A stretch of DNA of 7,051 bases, from NCBI GenBank assembly GCA_017390825.1, contig JAFPAK010000352.1:1-7051 (forward strand), written 5' to 3'. Below the pieces are notes generated by a model. It was not told the origin of the DNA and made no database searches. It worked only from the letters and a program-made list of their open reading frames with translations. Positions 1-6,358 of the stretch are shown here, one piece after another. A program made the translations under genes and the position numbers. The stretch's first letter is position 1; every line of letters begins with the position of its first letter. The stretch is from Clostridia bacterium. GTDB lineage: Bacteria > Bacillota_A > Clostridia > Oscillospirales > Acutalibacteraceae.

Positions 1-1
1 A

Positions 2-184
2 GCTGTGAGCATCAATACCTGTGTAATTTTTATGGCGCTTATCATAACCTGTATTATAATCGGACTTGCAGGCGCAAATTTCAAAGGCAAAGGGTCACGC
101 ACTCTGTATTTTATTATTTGCGGTCTTTTTACGCTCGTTCTTTCAATGATATTTGTGCTTGATATTATCAAGGATCTAATATAA
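2..184 (+). CDS. C-terminal part of a small membrane protein (5' end outside window)
   Basis: The frame is open from the first complete codon at base 2 to a TAA at 182-184 and gives 60 residues with no break. It holds two strongly hydrophobic stretches, about residues 7-25 (CVIFMALIITCIIIGLAG) and 37-57 (LYFIICGLFTLVLSMIFVLD). They are separated by a short polar loop with basic residues (NFKGKGSR), so the visible part should be a two-helix hairpin in the membrane with a short tail (IIKDLI). There is a Met at residue 11, but it lies inside the first hydrophobic segment, so the true start is most likely upstream of the window. I do not recognise the family. The gene converges on the efflux operon and shares the terminator at 332-366; the bases between (185-331) show no gene. 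Confidence 0.6.
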   Translation, partial: AVSINTCVIFMALIITCIIIGLAGANFKGKGSRTLYFIICGLFTLVLSMIFVLDIIKDLI

Positions 185-331
185 TCCTCCGGTTGGTTAT
201 ATGTAACGCAACATAAGGAAAGTCGGTGAGTTGTTTGTTGCGGCATATTATTTATCTTCTCGCTTCGCTGTTAGGCAGTAGTTGCGGTAGTTCCGTTGAA
301 TGTATGAAGAATATGCGAATTAAAAAGTTTT

Positions 332-366
332 AAGTCTGTTGCATTATTATTTAATGCAACAGACTT
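332..366. terminator. Bidirectional intrinsic terminator between convergent genes
   Basis: A perfect 15-bp stem is formed by 332-346 (AAGTCTGTTGCATTA) and 352-366, with a 5-base loop. On the + strand it runs into six Ts (365-370). On the - strand it begins directly after the TAA stop of the last ABC gene (369-371) and is followed by a TTAAAACTTTTT stretch. It should end both the efflux operon and the convergent membrane-protein gene. The pairing is seen directly; termination is inferred from the U-tracts and position. Confidence 0.9.
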
Positions 367-368
367 TT

Positions 369-2108
369 TTAATTAGCTCTATCAAACTGACTGTTATACA
401 GTTTGGCATAAAAACCGGCTTGCTTTATAAGGTCACTATGACTTCCTGTTTCAACGATATTGCCGTTATTCATAACAATTATCATATCCGCATTTTTTAT
501 AGTACTCAATCGGTGAGCAACAATAAACGCAGTTTTTTCTTTCATCAATACAGAAAATGCATCCTGAATCTTCATTTCCGTTCTTGTATCAATAGAGGAT
601 GTTGCTTCGTCAAGAATAAGCATAGATGGTGTTGTCAGCATTATTCTCGCAACACACAGAAGCTGCTTTTGTCCTTGAGAAAGTCCGCCGTTATCGGAAA
701 TAACAGTATCGTAGCCGTTAGGCAGACGCTTGATAAAGCTATGTGCATGTGCACGCTTCGCAGCATCAATGACCTCTTCATCGGTCGCATCCGGATTACC
801 AAGTCTGATATTATCACGCACACTACCGCTCATAATCCATGTATCCTGCAATACCATACCGTAATTACGGCGCAAAGCGCATCTTTTTATGTTTCTGATA
901 TCAACACCGTCTACTGATATCTCGCCGCTGTCAACATCATAAAAACGCATTAAAAGGTTGATAAGCGTGGTCTTTCCACAACCGGTGGGACCGACTATTG
1001 CAATATGCTGGCCGCTCTTTATACAGAGTGACAGATCTTTGATGAGCTCACGATCAGAGGTATATGAAAAATCAACATTCTTAAATAATACATTACCGTT
1101 TGCATCAACTAAATCTACAGCATTATCTGCATCCGGCGTCTGCTCTTGCTCATCAAGCAATGAGAATACACGATCAGCACAGGCAAAAGCATTTTGCAGT
1201 TCGGTGATAACACCGGATATTTCATTAAACGGCTTTGTATACTGATTTGCGTAGCTCAAAAACGCAGAAAGATTTCCGACAGTAAGTCCCGATCCGCTGA
1301 TTATGGAAATACAGCCAAACAACGCAACGCCCATATAAACTATACTGTTTACAAACCGTGTTGAGGGATTTGTGATTGAGGAATAGAATATTGCTTTCAA
1401 GGAATGACGACGCAATCTTTCGTTTATTTCATCAAAGCGTTCAGTCACATCCACTTCCCTTGAATATGCCTTGACCGTCTTCTGCCCTGTTATATATTCA
1501 TTGATAAATGCTGTTTCTTCGCCGACCGTTTCCGATTGCTGCTTAAACAACGAATAGGTTCTGCTTGCGATAAACTTTGCAACCAGCAGAGATATAGGTG
1601 TTACCACAACTACAACAAGCGTGATATACACATTAATAGAAAGCATAAAAGCGAGCGTTGCAATTATAGTCATAACACCGCTGAAAAGATTGGTAAAGCC
1701 GATAATAAGACCATCTGACACAGTTTCGGTATCGGTGACTATACGGCTTACAAGATCACCGTGAGGATGTGAATCAATATAGCTTATAGGGAGTCTGTTG
1801 AGTTTTTTGAATGCGTCATTACGCATATCACGGACAGTGTGATATGCAATGCGGTTGTTTATCACATTCATACACCACGAAAGCAGCGCACTGACAGCAG
1901 AATAAACACCGATTTTTATCAAAATCGGAACTAGCAATTCAAAGTTCACATTGCCCTTCGACACGATGCAGTCAATAGCCTCGCCTGCAAGTATTGGAAT
2001 ATACAGATTGAGTATTACTGTTGCGGCAGCGAGTACTAAAGTGAGTATCAGCGCCGGAGTGCTCTTTTTGATGTAACCGATCAGTCTTAGAAGAGTTGCT
2101 TTTTTCAT
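369..2108 (-). CDS. ABC exporter half-transporter, consensus-site subunit of a heterodimer
   Basis: This 579-residue protein is a fused permease-ATPase of the multidrug/lipid exporter type. Residues about 1-310 carry the transmembrane domain, with hydrophobic helices near 17-40, 60-80, 140-180 and 250-285. Residues about 335-575 are the nucleotide-binding domain: Walker A GPTGCGKT (373-380), Q-loop Gln421, signature LSQGQ (476-480, where the usual form is LSGGQ), Walker B MLILDE with catalytic Glu501, and switch His532 (AHRLS). Walker B and the H-loop are intact, so this subunit should supply the catalytic residues of the working ATP site, while its signature is the altered one. The partner encoded just upstream has the reverse pattern. 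The ATG overlaps the partner's TGA as ATGA, with a strong GGAGGAG site (2114-2120) inside the partner's last codons, which indicates translational coupling. Length is normal for the family. Substrate cannot be read from sequence; drug, peptide or lipid export are all possible. Confidence 0.93.
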   Translation of the reverse strand: MKKATLLRLIGYIKKSTPALILTLVLAAATVILNLYIPILAGEAIDCIVSKGNVNFELLVPILIKIGVYSAVSALLSWCMNVINNRIAYHTVRDMRNDAFKKLNRLPISYIDSHPHGDLVSRIVTDTETVSDGLIIGFTNLFSGVMTIIATLAFMLSINVYITLVVVVVTPISLLVAKFIASRTYSLFKQQSETVGEETAFINEYITGQKTVKAYSREVDVTERFDEINERLRRHSLKAIFYSSITNPSTRFVNSIVYMGVALFGCISIISGSGLTVGNLSAFLSYANQYTKPFNEISGVITELQNAFACADRVFSLLDEQEQTPDADNAVDLVDANGNVLFKNVDFSYTSDRELIKDLSLCIKSGQHIAIVGPTGCGKTTLINLLMRFYDVDSGEISVDGVDIRNIKRCALRRNYGMVLQDTWIMSGSVRDNIRLGNPDATDEEVIDAAKRAHAHSFIKRLPNGYDTVISDNGGLSQGQKQLLCVARIMLTTPSMLILDEATSSIDTRTEMKIQDAFSVLMKEKTAFIVAHRLSTIKNADMIIVMNNGNIVETGSHSDLIKQAGFYAKLYNSQFDRAN

Positions 2109-3820
2109 ACATTCTCCTCCTCGCTGAACTGTGACTCATATATCTCACGGTAGACCTTACAGGATAAAAGCAGTTCCTTGTGAGTACCGATCCCAACCGT
2201 TTCACCGTCATCAAGCACGATTATCTTATCGCAATTCATTATTGATGATGTGCGCTGAGAAACAATAAACACAGTAGGAGCACTCGGCAAATCCTTTATC
2301 GCCTTACGCAAATTTGCGTCTGTTACTGCATCAAGTGCAGAGGTTGAGTCATCAAGCACAAGGATCTCCGGCTCTCTTATCAGCGCACGGGCAATGGATA
2401 AGCGCTGTCGCTGACCGCCCGAAAGATTTTTACCGCCCTGCTCTATTTTTTCATCAAGTCCATTGCTCTTTGATGCTATTATATCAACAGATTGCGAATA
2501 CTCAATTGCAGTCTTTATCTGCTCCTTTTCAGCGTTTTCATTACCAAAAAGCAAATTTTCACGAATAGTGCCTGAAAACAATTCTGCTTTTTGCATAACA
2601 AAGCCTATCTTTCTGCGAAGAGCAGATATTTCATAGCTTTTTATATCCTTACCGTCAATATAAATATCTCCTTTTGTTGCATCGTAAAATCTTGCGAGCA
2701 ATGCAACAAGTGAAGTCTTACCGGAGCCGGTAGAACCGATAATTCCCACTGTTTCTCCTCTGCTCGCAGTAAAACTGATATTGCTTAATGCTTCATCGGA
2801 ACCGTGATATGCGAGCGAAACATTTGAAAATTCAATATAACTATTTGAACTTTTATTTGACTCTATTACCTTTTGTACATTCTCGGTATTCAACACCTCG
2901 GCTACTCTTGAACCTGCGGCGAATGATTTTGTAACCAGAATGACGGTATTGGCAAGCTTTATTACCTCAACTAATATCTGCGCCATATAGCTATAAAGTG
3001 CAACGACCTCGCCCTGACTCAACACCCCTGTATCCACACGGATAGCACCGCTGTAAATAACTGCGGCGATACCTAGGTTGATTATTACAAGAGTGAGTGG
3101 ATTTAAAAGAGCAGATATTGTTCCGGTTACTTTATTCAAGCGTGTCCACAGAGAGGTACGCTCGCAGAAAACCTCGGTTTCATGCTCCTCCATATTAAAA
3201 GCACGAATAATGCGTGCGCCTGAAAGATTTTCTCTTGCAGAGGTCATAACGCTGTCATTTGCCAAGCGAACCTTTTTATATTTCGGCATTGTAATAAGTA
3301 TTATTGCAAACACGATCAGAAACAAAATCGGAATTACAGCAACAAACACAAGCGCTGCTTTGCTATCAACGATAAATGCCATTATCATAGCGCCAAACAC
3401 GATAAAGGGTGAGCGCAACAGAAGGCGTAAAAACATATTTACACCCTGCTGAATTTGGTTGACATCTCCCGTTATTCTTGCAATAAGCGTTGATGTACCG
3501 ATATTGTCAAGGTCAGAAAATGACAAGGTTCCTATATGTTCCATTAGTTCATGGCGAATGCGGCATGAAAATCCTACTGCAGCTTTGGCGGCGAAATACT
3601 GTGCAGTTATCGCAACAGTAAGTCCGACAGCACCTAACAAAACGAGTATAAAAGCACATTTTATGATATAAGGTGTATCGTTGTTAGTAATACCGACATC
3701 TATCATAGCTGCAACTATCAGCGGCACAAGCAGCTCAAATCCCGCCTCCGTCAACTTAAACAAAGGCGCTATGATAACTTCCTTGATGTAACCTTTAAAA
3801 TACTTTAATAAATACCGCAT
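2105..3820 (-). CDS. ABC exporter half-transporter, degenerate-site subunit of a heterodimer
   Basis: This 571-residue protein has the same fused layout as its neighbour: a transmembrane domain over about residues 1-310 and a nucleotide-binding domain over about 328-565. Visible motifs are Walker A GSTGSGKT (362-369), Q-loop Gln410, canonical signature LSGGQ (466-470) and Walker B ILVLDD (486-491). The catalytic Glu is replaced by Asp491 and the switch His by Gln522 (VSQRTSS). These replacements are typical of the degenerate subunit of heterodimeric exporters such as TM287/288, LmrCD and BmrCD. Its intact signature would complete the active site held by the downstream subunit. The ATG at 3818-3820 follows the MATE stop codon with no gap, and its GGAGG site (3826-3830) lies in the last MATE codons, which fixes the start and implies coupled translation. 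It acts in the cytoplasmic membrane; the exported compound is unknown. Confidence 0.93.
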   Translation of the reverse strand: MRYLLKYFKGYIKEVIIAPLFKLTEAGFELLVPLIVAAMIDVGITNNDTPYIIKCAFILVLLGAVGLTVAITAQYFAAKAAVGFSCRIRHELMEHIGTLSFSDLDNIGTSTLIARITGDVNQIQQGVNMFLRLLLRSPFIVFGAMIMAFIVDSKAALVFVAVIPILFLIVFAIILITMPKYKKVRLANDSVMTSARENLSGARIIRAFNMEEHETEVFCERTSLWTRLNKVTGTISALLNPLTLVIINLGIAAVIYSGAIRVDTGVLSQGEVVALYSYMAQILVEVIKLANTVILVTKSFAAGSRVAEVLNTENVQKVIESNKSSNSYIEFSNVSLAYHGSDEALSNISFTASRGETVGIIGSTGSGKTSLVALLARFYDATKGDIYIDGKDIKSYEISALRRKIGFVMQKAELFSGTIRENLLFGNENAEKEQIKTAIEYSQSVDIIASKSNGLDEKIEQGGKNLSGGQRQRLSIARALIREPEILVLDDSTSALDAVTDANLRKAIKDLPSAPTVFIVSQRTSSIMNCDKIIVLDDGETVGIGTHKELLLSCKVYREIYESQFSEEENV

Positions 3821-5185
3821 TTAAGCCTCCAAGCTTTGTTTTTTCCACCCGCCGGTAAAGTAAAATGCTATACCCACAACAAACGGTGTGAAGCCTGCGA
3901 TGGCATCACCGAGCCAAAATCCAAGATATCCATATCCGAACACAATACCAAATAACGCAGAAAGCCCGATACGCATAATAATACCGTCCAGCAAGGCCAT
4001 TGCAAAGTTTACCTTATAGTTACCGCTTCCATTGATGAGAGCATTCATAGGAGAGCGGAAGGCACATCCAAAGAATACAAATGCCGCAACGGGCAGGTAT
4101 TCTATTGCTATCTTCAGTACAGCTTCATCAGATGTAAATATGCCGAACACCTGCATCGGAAACAGACAAACAACCGCAGTCATCACCGATGCTATCACAA
4201 GCACAGTTGCAAACATAGTTTTCATTATCATCGGTACACGGCTATACTGCTTTGCACCGACATTCTGCCCCACCATAGACGAGCCTGCGGTGTTGAGTGA
4301 ATTTGAAACAAGATTGCTGATACTGTTTATCTTATTTGCGACTCCGGCAAATGCTGAAACTGCTACGCCGAAGGAATTGATAAATGAATTCACAAAAAGC
4401 TTTGAAATATGAATTGATGCACTCTTTATAGCCATCGGCAAACCGAGCTTAAACAAGTTCATAAACATCACTTTGTCAATATGGATAAAGTAATCGGCTT
4501 TGATCTTAAAACCAAGCTCATTCCTTTTAACAAAAAGGAATATGTTGCAAAGAACGAAGCTTATCCCCTGACTTATCACTGTTGCAAGTGCTGCACCTGC
4601 TGCGCCAAAGTCATAGACCATTACAAACAAAATATCCAACACCGTGTTAAGTACAGCCGCTATGCTGATAAATATAAACGGATGTTTTGAGTCGCCCATA
4701 CCACGCAAAAACGCACTGACAACATTATACCCGTAAATAAACACCATACCCGTCATACAAATGGTAGAATATCCGAGTGCATCCAGATATGCATCTTCAG
4801 GCGTGTTCATCAACCAGAGTATTTCTTTGCGAAAAACAAGACATACGCCGCCGACAATGACTGCCAACAACATCAGCGAAGTGGTACAGGTCCCGATAAA
4901 TCTTCCTATTTTCTCACGCTGACCGGCTCCGATGTACTGCGAGATGATTATTTGTGCAGCATTACAAAATCCCATTGCAATAAATGTAAGAAAATTTGAA
5001 ACATCACCGCCGACCGAAACAGCCGAAAGACCAACCTTGCCAAGCTCATGCCCAACAATTATCATATCCACCATATTGTAGACGACCTGCAACAGGCTCG
5101 ACAAAAACAACGGCAGTGCAAAAAGATAAAGCTGCTTAGTTATATTTTCTTTTGTAAAATCCTGAATTAATGTTTTCTGCTCCAC
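3821..5185 (-). CDS. MATE family efflux transporter
   Basis: The 454-residue product has the length and helix density (about 12 membrane segments) of MATE cation-coupled antiporters, which export cationic drugs and other small molecules. The N-terminus ENITKQLYLFALPLFLSSLL, followed by YNMVDMIIVGHELG, fits the family's opening helix. SAFLRGMGDSKHPF (157-170) and GQNVGAKQ (306-313) match the typical half-domain motifs; it most resembles the MepA/DinF-type branch. The start is GTG at 5183-5185: an in-frame TAA lies three codons upstream, so no earlier start exists, and the nearby ATG at 5188-5190 is out of frame and soon stops. The ribosome site is weak, which is unusual beside the strong ones further down the operon. 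It is the first gene after the promoter at 5222-5250 and its stop abuts the next ATG. Ion coupling and substrate cannot be told from sequence. Confidence 0.93.
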   Translation of the reverse strand: MEQKTLIQDFTKENITKQLYLFALPLFLSSLLQVVYNMVDMIIVGHELGKVGLSAVSVGGDVSNFLTFIAMGFCNAAQIIISQYIGAGQREKIGRFIGTCTTSLMLLAVIVGGVCLVFRKEILWLMNTPEDAYLDALGYSTICMTGMVFIYGYNVVSAFLRGMGDSKHPFIFISIAAVLNTVLDILFVMVYDFGAAGAALATVISQGISFVLCNIFLFVKRNELGFKIKADYFIHIDKVMFMNLFKLGLPMAIKSASIHISKLFVNSFINSFGVAVSAFAGVANKINSISNLVSNSLNTAGSSMVGQNVGAKQYSRVPMIMKTMFATVLVIASVMTAVVCLFPMQVFGIFTSDEAVLKIAIEYLPVAAFVFFGCAFRSPMNALINGSGNYKVNFAMALLDGIIMRIGLSALFGIVFGYGYLGFWLGDAIAGFTPFVVGIAFYFTGGWKKQSLEA

Positions 5186-5221
5186 TTCATCTTACCAGAC
5201 TTTTCTTAAAATATCTTATAT

Positions 5222-5250
5222 ATTTTAACACAAACATTTTGACTTTGCAA
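5222..5250 (-). promoter_or_regulatory. Sigma-A type promoter of the MATE-ABC-ABC operon
   Basis: Reading the minus strand, TTGCAA (5245-5250) is followed after exactly 17 bases by TAAAAT (5222-5227), which is preceded by TGT and so forms an extended -10. Transcription would begin near 5215, leaving a leader of about 30 bases before the GTG start. The hexamers and spacing are seen directly; activity is inferred. Confidence 0.75.
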
Positions 5251-5271
5251 CTTTTCATCTAAAAGAAAAGT
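5250..5271. promoter_or_regulatory. Candidate operator: inverted repeat abutting the -35 box
   Basis: ACTTTTC (5250-5256) and GAAAAGT (5265-5271) form a perfect 7-bp inverted repeat with an 8-base A/T-rich spacer, overlapping the last base of the -35 hexamer of the efflux operon. A dimeric regulator could bind here, or the A/T-rich sequence could act as an UP element. No regulator gene lies in the window to support either reading. Confidence 0.3.
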
Positions 5272-5462
5272 ATTGTGCCCGTTTCTTCATACTAAGAGCG
5301 AATATCAGGATATCATATTAAAAGTATATCACTCCTTCTGAAAGTATAGATATAATAAAAAGTAACCAAACGGAGCAAGACACGGATTTACAAATGAATA
5401 ATGCAAAACAAAAATCCCATCAACAAATAGCTGTTGTCTTTAACGGAGAATTTAAAAGGAGA
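5272..5462. other. Intergenic stretch without a recognisable gene
   Basis: Nothing here has convincing coding character on either strand. It contains an imperfect inverted repeat (GATATC near 5309 against AGTATATC near 5323-5330) and a lone + strand TATAAT (5351-5356) with no -35 partner. AAACGGAGCA (5368-5377) recurs at 6549-6558. A 25-codon + strand frame (5394-5471) has no ribosome site. Together with the palindromes and terminator that follow, it makes a gene-free gap of about 400 bases before the first array. Confidence 0.5.
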
Positions 5463-5498
5463 TTGGGCTAAGCCCAACTGCTTTTGTGCCACAAAAGC
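5463..5498. repeat. Two adjacent perfect palindromes
   Basis: TTGGGCTAAGCCCAA (5463-5477; 7-bp arms around one base) is followed after two bases by GCTTTTGTGCCACAAAAGC (5480-5498; 9-bp arms around one base). The near-zero centres suit double-stranded binding sites or DNA cruciforms, though as RNA each could still form a hairpin with a slightly shorter stem. They lie about 50 bases before the terminator at 5548-5588. I do not recognise them as a known element. Confidence 0.55.
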
Positions 5499-5547
5499 GA
5501 AACTAGCAATAAAACAGCAGAGAAAAATAATTATTCTTCTGCCTGTA

Positions 5548-5588
5548 AAAAACACCACAGACTCATTTTTTGAATCTGTGGTGTTTTT
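5548..5588. terminator. Strong bidirectional intrinsic terminator
   Basis: AAAAACACCACAGA (5548-5561) pairs perfectly with 5575-5588. After one mismatch, three more pairs (5563-5565 with 5571-5573) close a T-rich 5-base loop. U-tracts exist on both strands. On the minus strand it lies just after the left motif array and would end the four-helix-bundle operon. On the plus strand no clear gene precedes it, only the palindrome region. Confidence 0.88.
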
Positions 5589-5598
5589 ATTTGTTTTA

Positions 5599-5742
5599 GT
5601 GAAGTATTTTTTGAAAGCAAAATGTGAAGTTATGGCTTTCGCCATAGTGAAGTTTTGCCCCTGCAAAGTGAAGTTAAGTGTGCCACTCACGCCCGCAGGC
5701 ACTTCACGATCCGAAGCATCACTTCACGCACCGCAGGTGTGC
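5599..5742. repeat. Left motif-and-hairpin array (GTGAAGT type)
   Basis: Four forward copies of GTGAAGT lie at 5599-5605, 5624-5630, 5647-5653 and 5668-5674. Two reverse-complement copies ACTTCAC lie at 5701-5707 and 5721-5727. The gaps hold self-complementary segments: ATTTT/AAAAT (5606-5623), TATGGC-TTTC-GCCATA (5631-5646), TTTGC-CCCT-GCAAA (5654-5667), GCC-CGCA-GGC (5691-5700), a short GAT/ATC stem with one internal mismatch (5708-5720), and GCACC-GCA-GGTG(T)GC (5728-5742). Forward and inverted motifs can pair with each other, giving one long fold with side hairpins. The reverse half overlaps the 3' end of the damaged small gene at 5687-5962. It is not a CRISPR: the units are 7 bases, the gaps differ widely and orientation flips. 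I do not recognise a named repeat family. Confidence 0.85.
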
Positions 5743-5962
5743 TTATCGTGCGAACAAATATATTTCCACTCATCCTCGTCGAATTGATAGATTGCTTCAA
5801 GCTGATAAGTGAAGAATCTTTGGAATAGAACACCTCTACAATTTCATCTGCAAATGCGTCAAGATATTCATTGCGCATCATTTCAACAATTGCATCCCAT
5901 GACGGCATCGGCGGAATGTCTTTCTTGGGTTTCCTGCGAAATATCCAATGCAAAAGATTCAT
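5687..5962 (-). pseudogene. Small hypothetical gene with a frameshifting deletion and its 3' end replaced by the repeat array
   Basis: A well-placed AAAGGAG (5971-5977) lies 8 bases before the ATG at 5960-5962, and the ATG overlaps the upstream stop codon as ATGA. The first 49 residues read MNLLHWIFRRKPKKD, then PSWDAIVEMMRNEYLDAFAD, then VFYSKD. Near 5814-5818 the coherent protein switches to the other frame, which reads FTYQLEAIYQFDEDEWKY followed by ICSHDKH (5813 down to 5739) and stops at 5724-5726. From memory, uncharacterised Firmicutes proteins of about 120 residues carry YSKD, then a dozen or so residues around RYVILK, then FTYQLE...DEDEW, then a conserved C-terminal part. Here the RYVILK segment looks deleted with loss of frame, and the C-terminus stops where the array begins. 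Without the shift, the annotated frame runs into the array and ends at 5687 with a tail (PAVREVMLRIVKCLRA) encoded by array repeats. Function is unknown. A genuine 91-residue protein is possible but less likely. Confidence 0.7.
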
Positions 5963-6306
5963 TTCATATTCTCCTTTGCGGTGTTGATGGACGCAATCAA
6001 GATGCGGCGAATCGTTCCACATTGATTATAAAGATCAACCGCCATTTCTCTATTCAGAATATCGGATTTTACAAACAACTCCAACCAATATTCAGTCTAG
6101 TAGCACTCTTTTAAGGCGATTTGCAACTTGGCAATAAAGTCAGCTTTTCCGTGGGCGTAGTTTGCTTCGTGAATGTTTGAACCAATGGAGGTAGCGGCGT
6201 ACTCCAACTGATTAACGAGGGAATAATGTCCTTTGATGGTTTCGCAGGGTTTAATGACTTTAACTGCAAAGTCTGTTGAAAGTTCCCTGAGCTTTGATTC
6301 TGCCAT
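5959..6306 (-). pseudogene. Four-helix-bundle (S23/IVP family) protein gene interrupted by an in-frame TAG
   Basis: From the ATG at 6304-6306 the frame reads MAESKLRELSTDFAVKV and later SIGSNIHEANYAHGKADFIA and KLQIALKECY. It then meets TAG at 6097-6099 (codon 70) and continues in the same frame with TEYWLELFVKSDILNREM to ASINTAKENMK and a TGA at 5959-5961. The whole, 115 codons plus stop, matches the length and pattern of the four-helix-bundle family (TIGR02436; PF05635), where this position is usually Glu (KECxETxYWLEL). One G-to-T change of GAG would create the TAG. The family includes proteins encoded in 23S rRNA intervening sequences and the Avd accessory protein of diversity-generating retroelements; neither context is present here. 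An AAAGG site (6317-6321) sits 10 bases before the ATG. The 69-residue product would lack about the last one and a half helices. The stop codon overlaps the next gene's ATG, so the pair formed one operon. Confidence 0.82.
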
Positions 6307-6329
6307 GTTGACACCGCCTTTGTGCTTAA

Positions 6330-6357
6330 ATTATAGCATAATCGTTAGAAAAGTTAA
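6330..6357 (-). promoter_or_regulatory. Promoter of the four-helix-bundle operon (extended -10)
   Basis: On the minus strand, TTAACT (6352-6357) is followed after 16 bases by a perfect TATAAT (6330-6335), preceded by ATGC, which gives a TGn extended -10. Transcription should start near 6323, about 17 bases before the ATG. The -35 box lies two bases from the first motif of the right array (6359), so anything bound at the array could touch RNA polymerase. Confidence 0.75.
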
Positions 6358-6358
6358 A

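Noticed and set aside
185..331. Possible gene or RNA between the first gene and the terminator
   Set aside because: Only short stems and a repeated TTGCGG were seen; no coding frame or convincing RNA fold.
339..4690. Many open frames antisense to, or out of frame with, the efflux genes
   Set aside because: They lie within clearly coding ABC and MATE genes, lack ribosome sites, and their products show no family-like pattern.
5188..5190. ATG as the start of the MATE gene
   Set aside because: It is out of frame with the MATE protein and meets a stop after seven codons.
5351..5356. + strand TATAAT as a promoter
   Set aside because: No -35-like hexamer at 16-18 bases and no TG extension; such a hexamer is expected by chance in A/T-rich intergenic DNA.
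5394..5471. 25-residue + strand frame starting MNNAKQKSHQQ
   Set aside because: There is no ribosome site before the ATG, no -35 for the nearby TATAAT, and it ends inside a palindrome.
5388..5787. Open frames of 104 codons (-) and 117 codons (+) across the gap
   Set aside because: Both read through the perfect terminator hairpin and into the left array or palindromes, have no convincing ribosome site, and give low-complexity products.
5687..6306. Diversity-generating retroelement with Avd
   Set aside because: The four-helix-bundle protein belongs to the wider family that includes Avd, but no reverse transcriptase and no template/variable repeat pair is visible.
5959..6306. 23S rRNA intervening sequence
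   Set aside because: The family occurs there, but no rRNA sequence flanks the gene, and it has its own promoter and a downstream partner gene.
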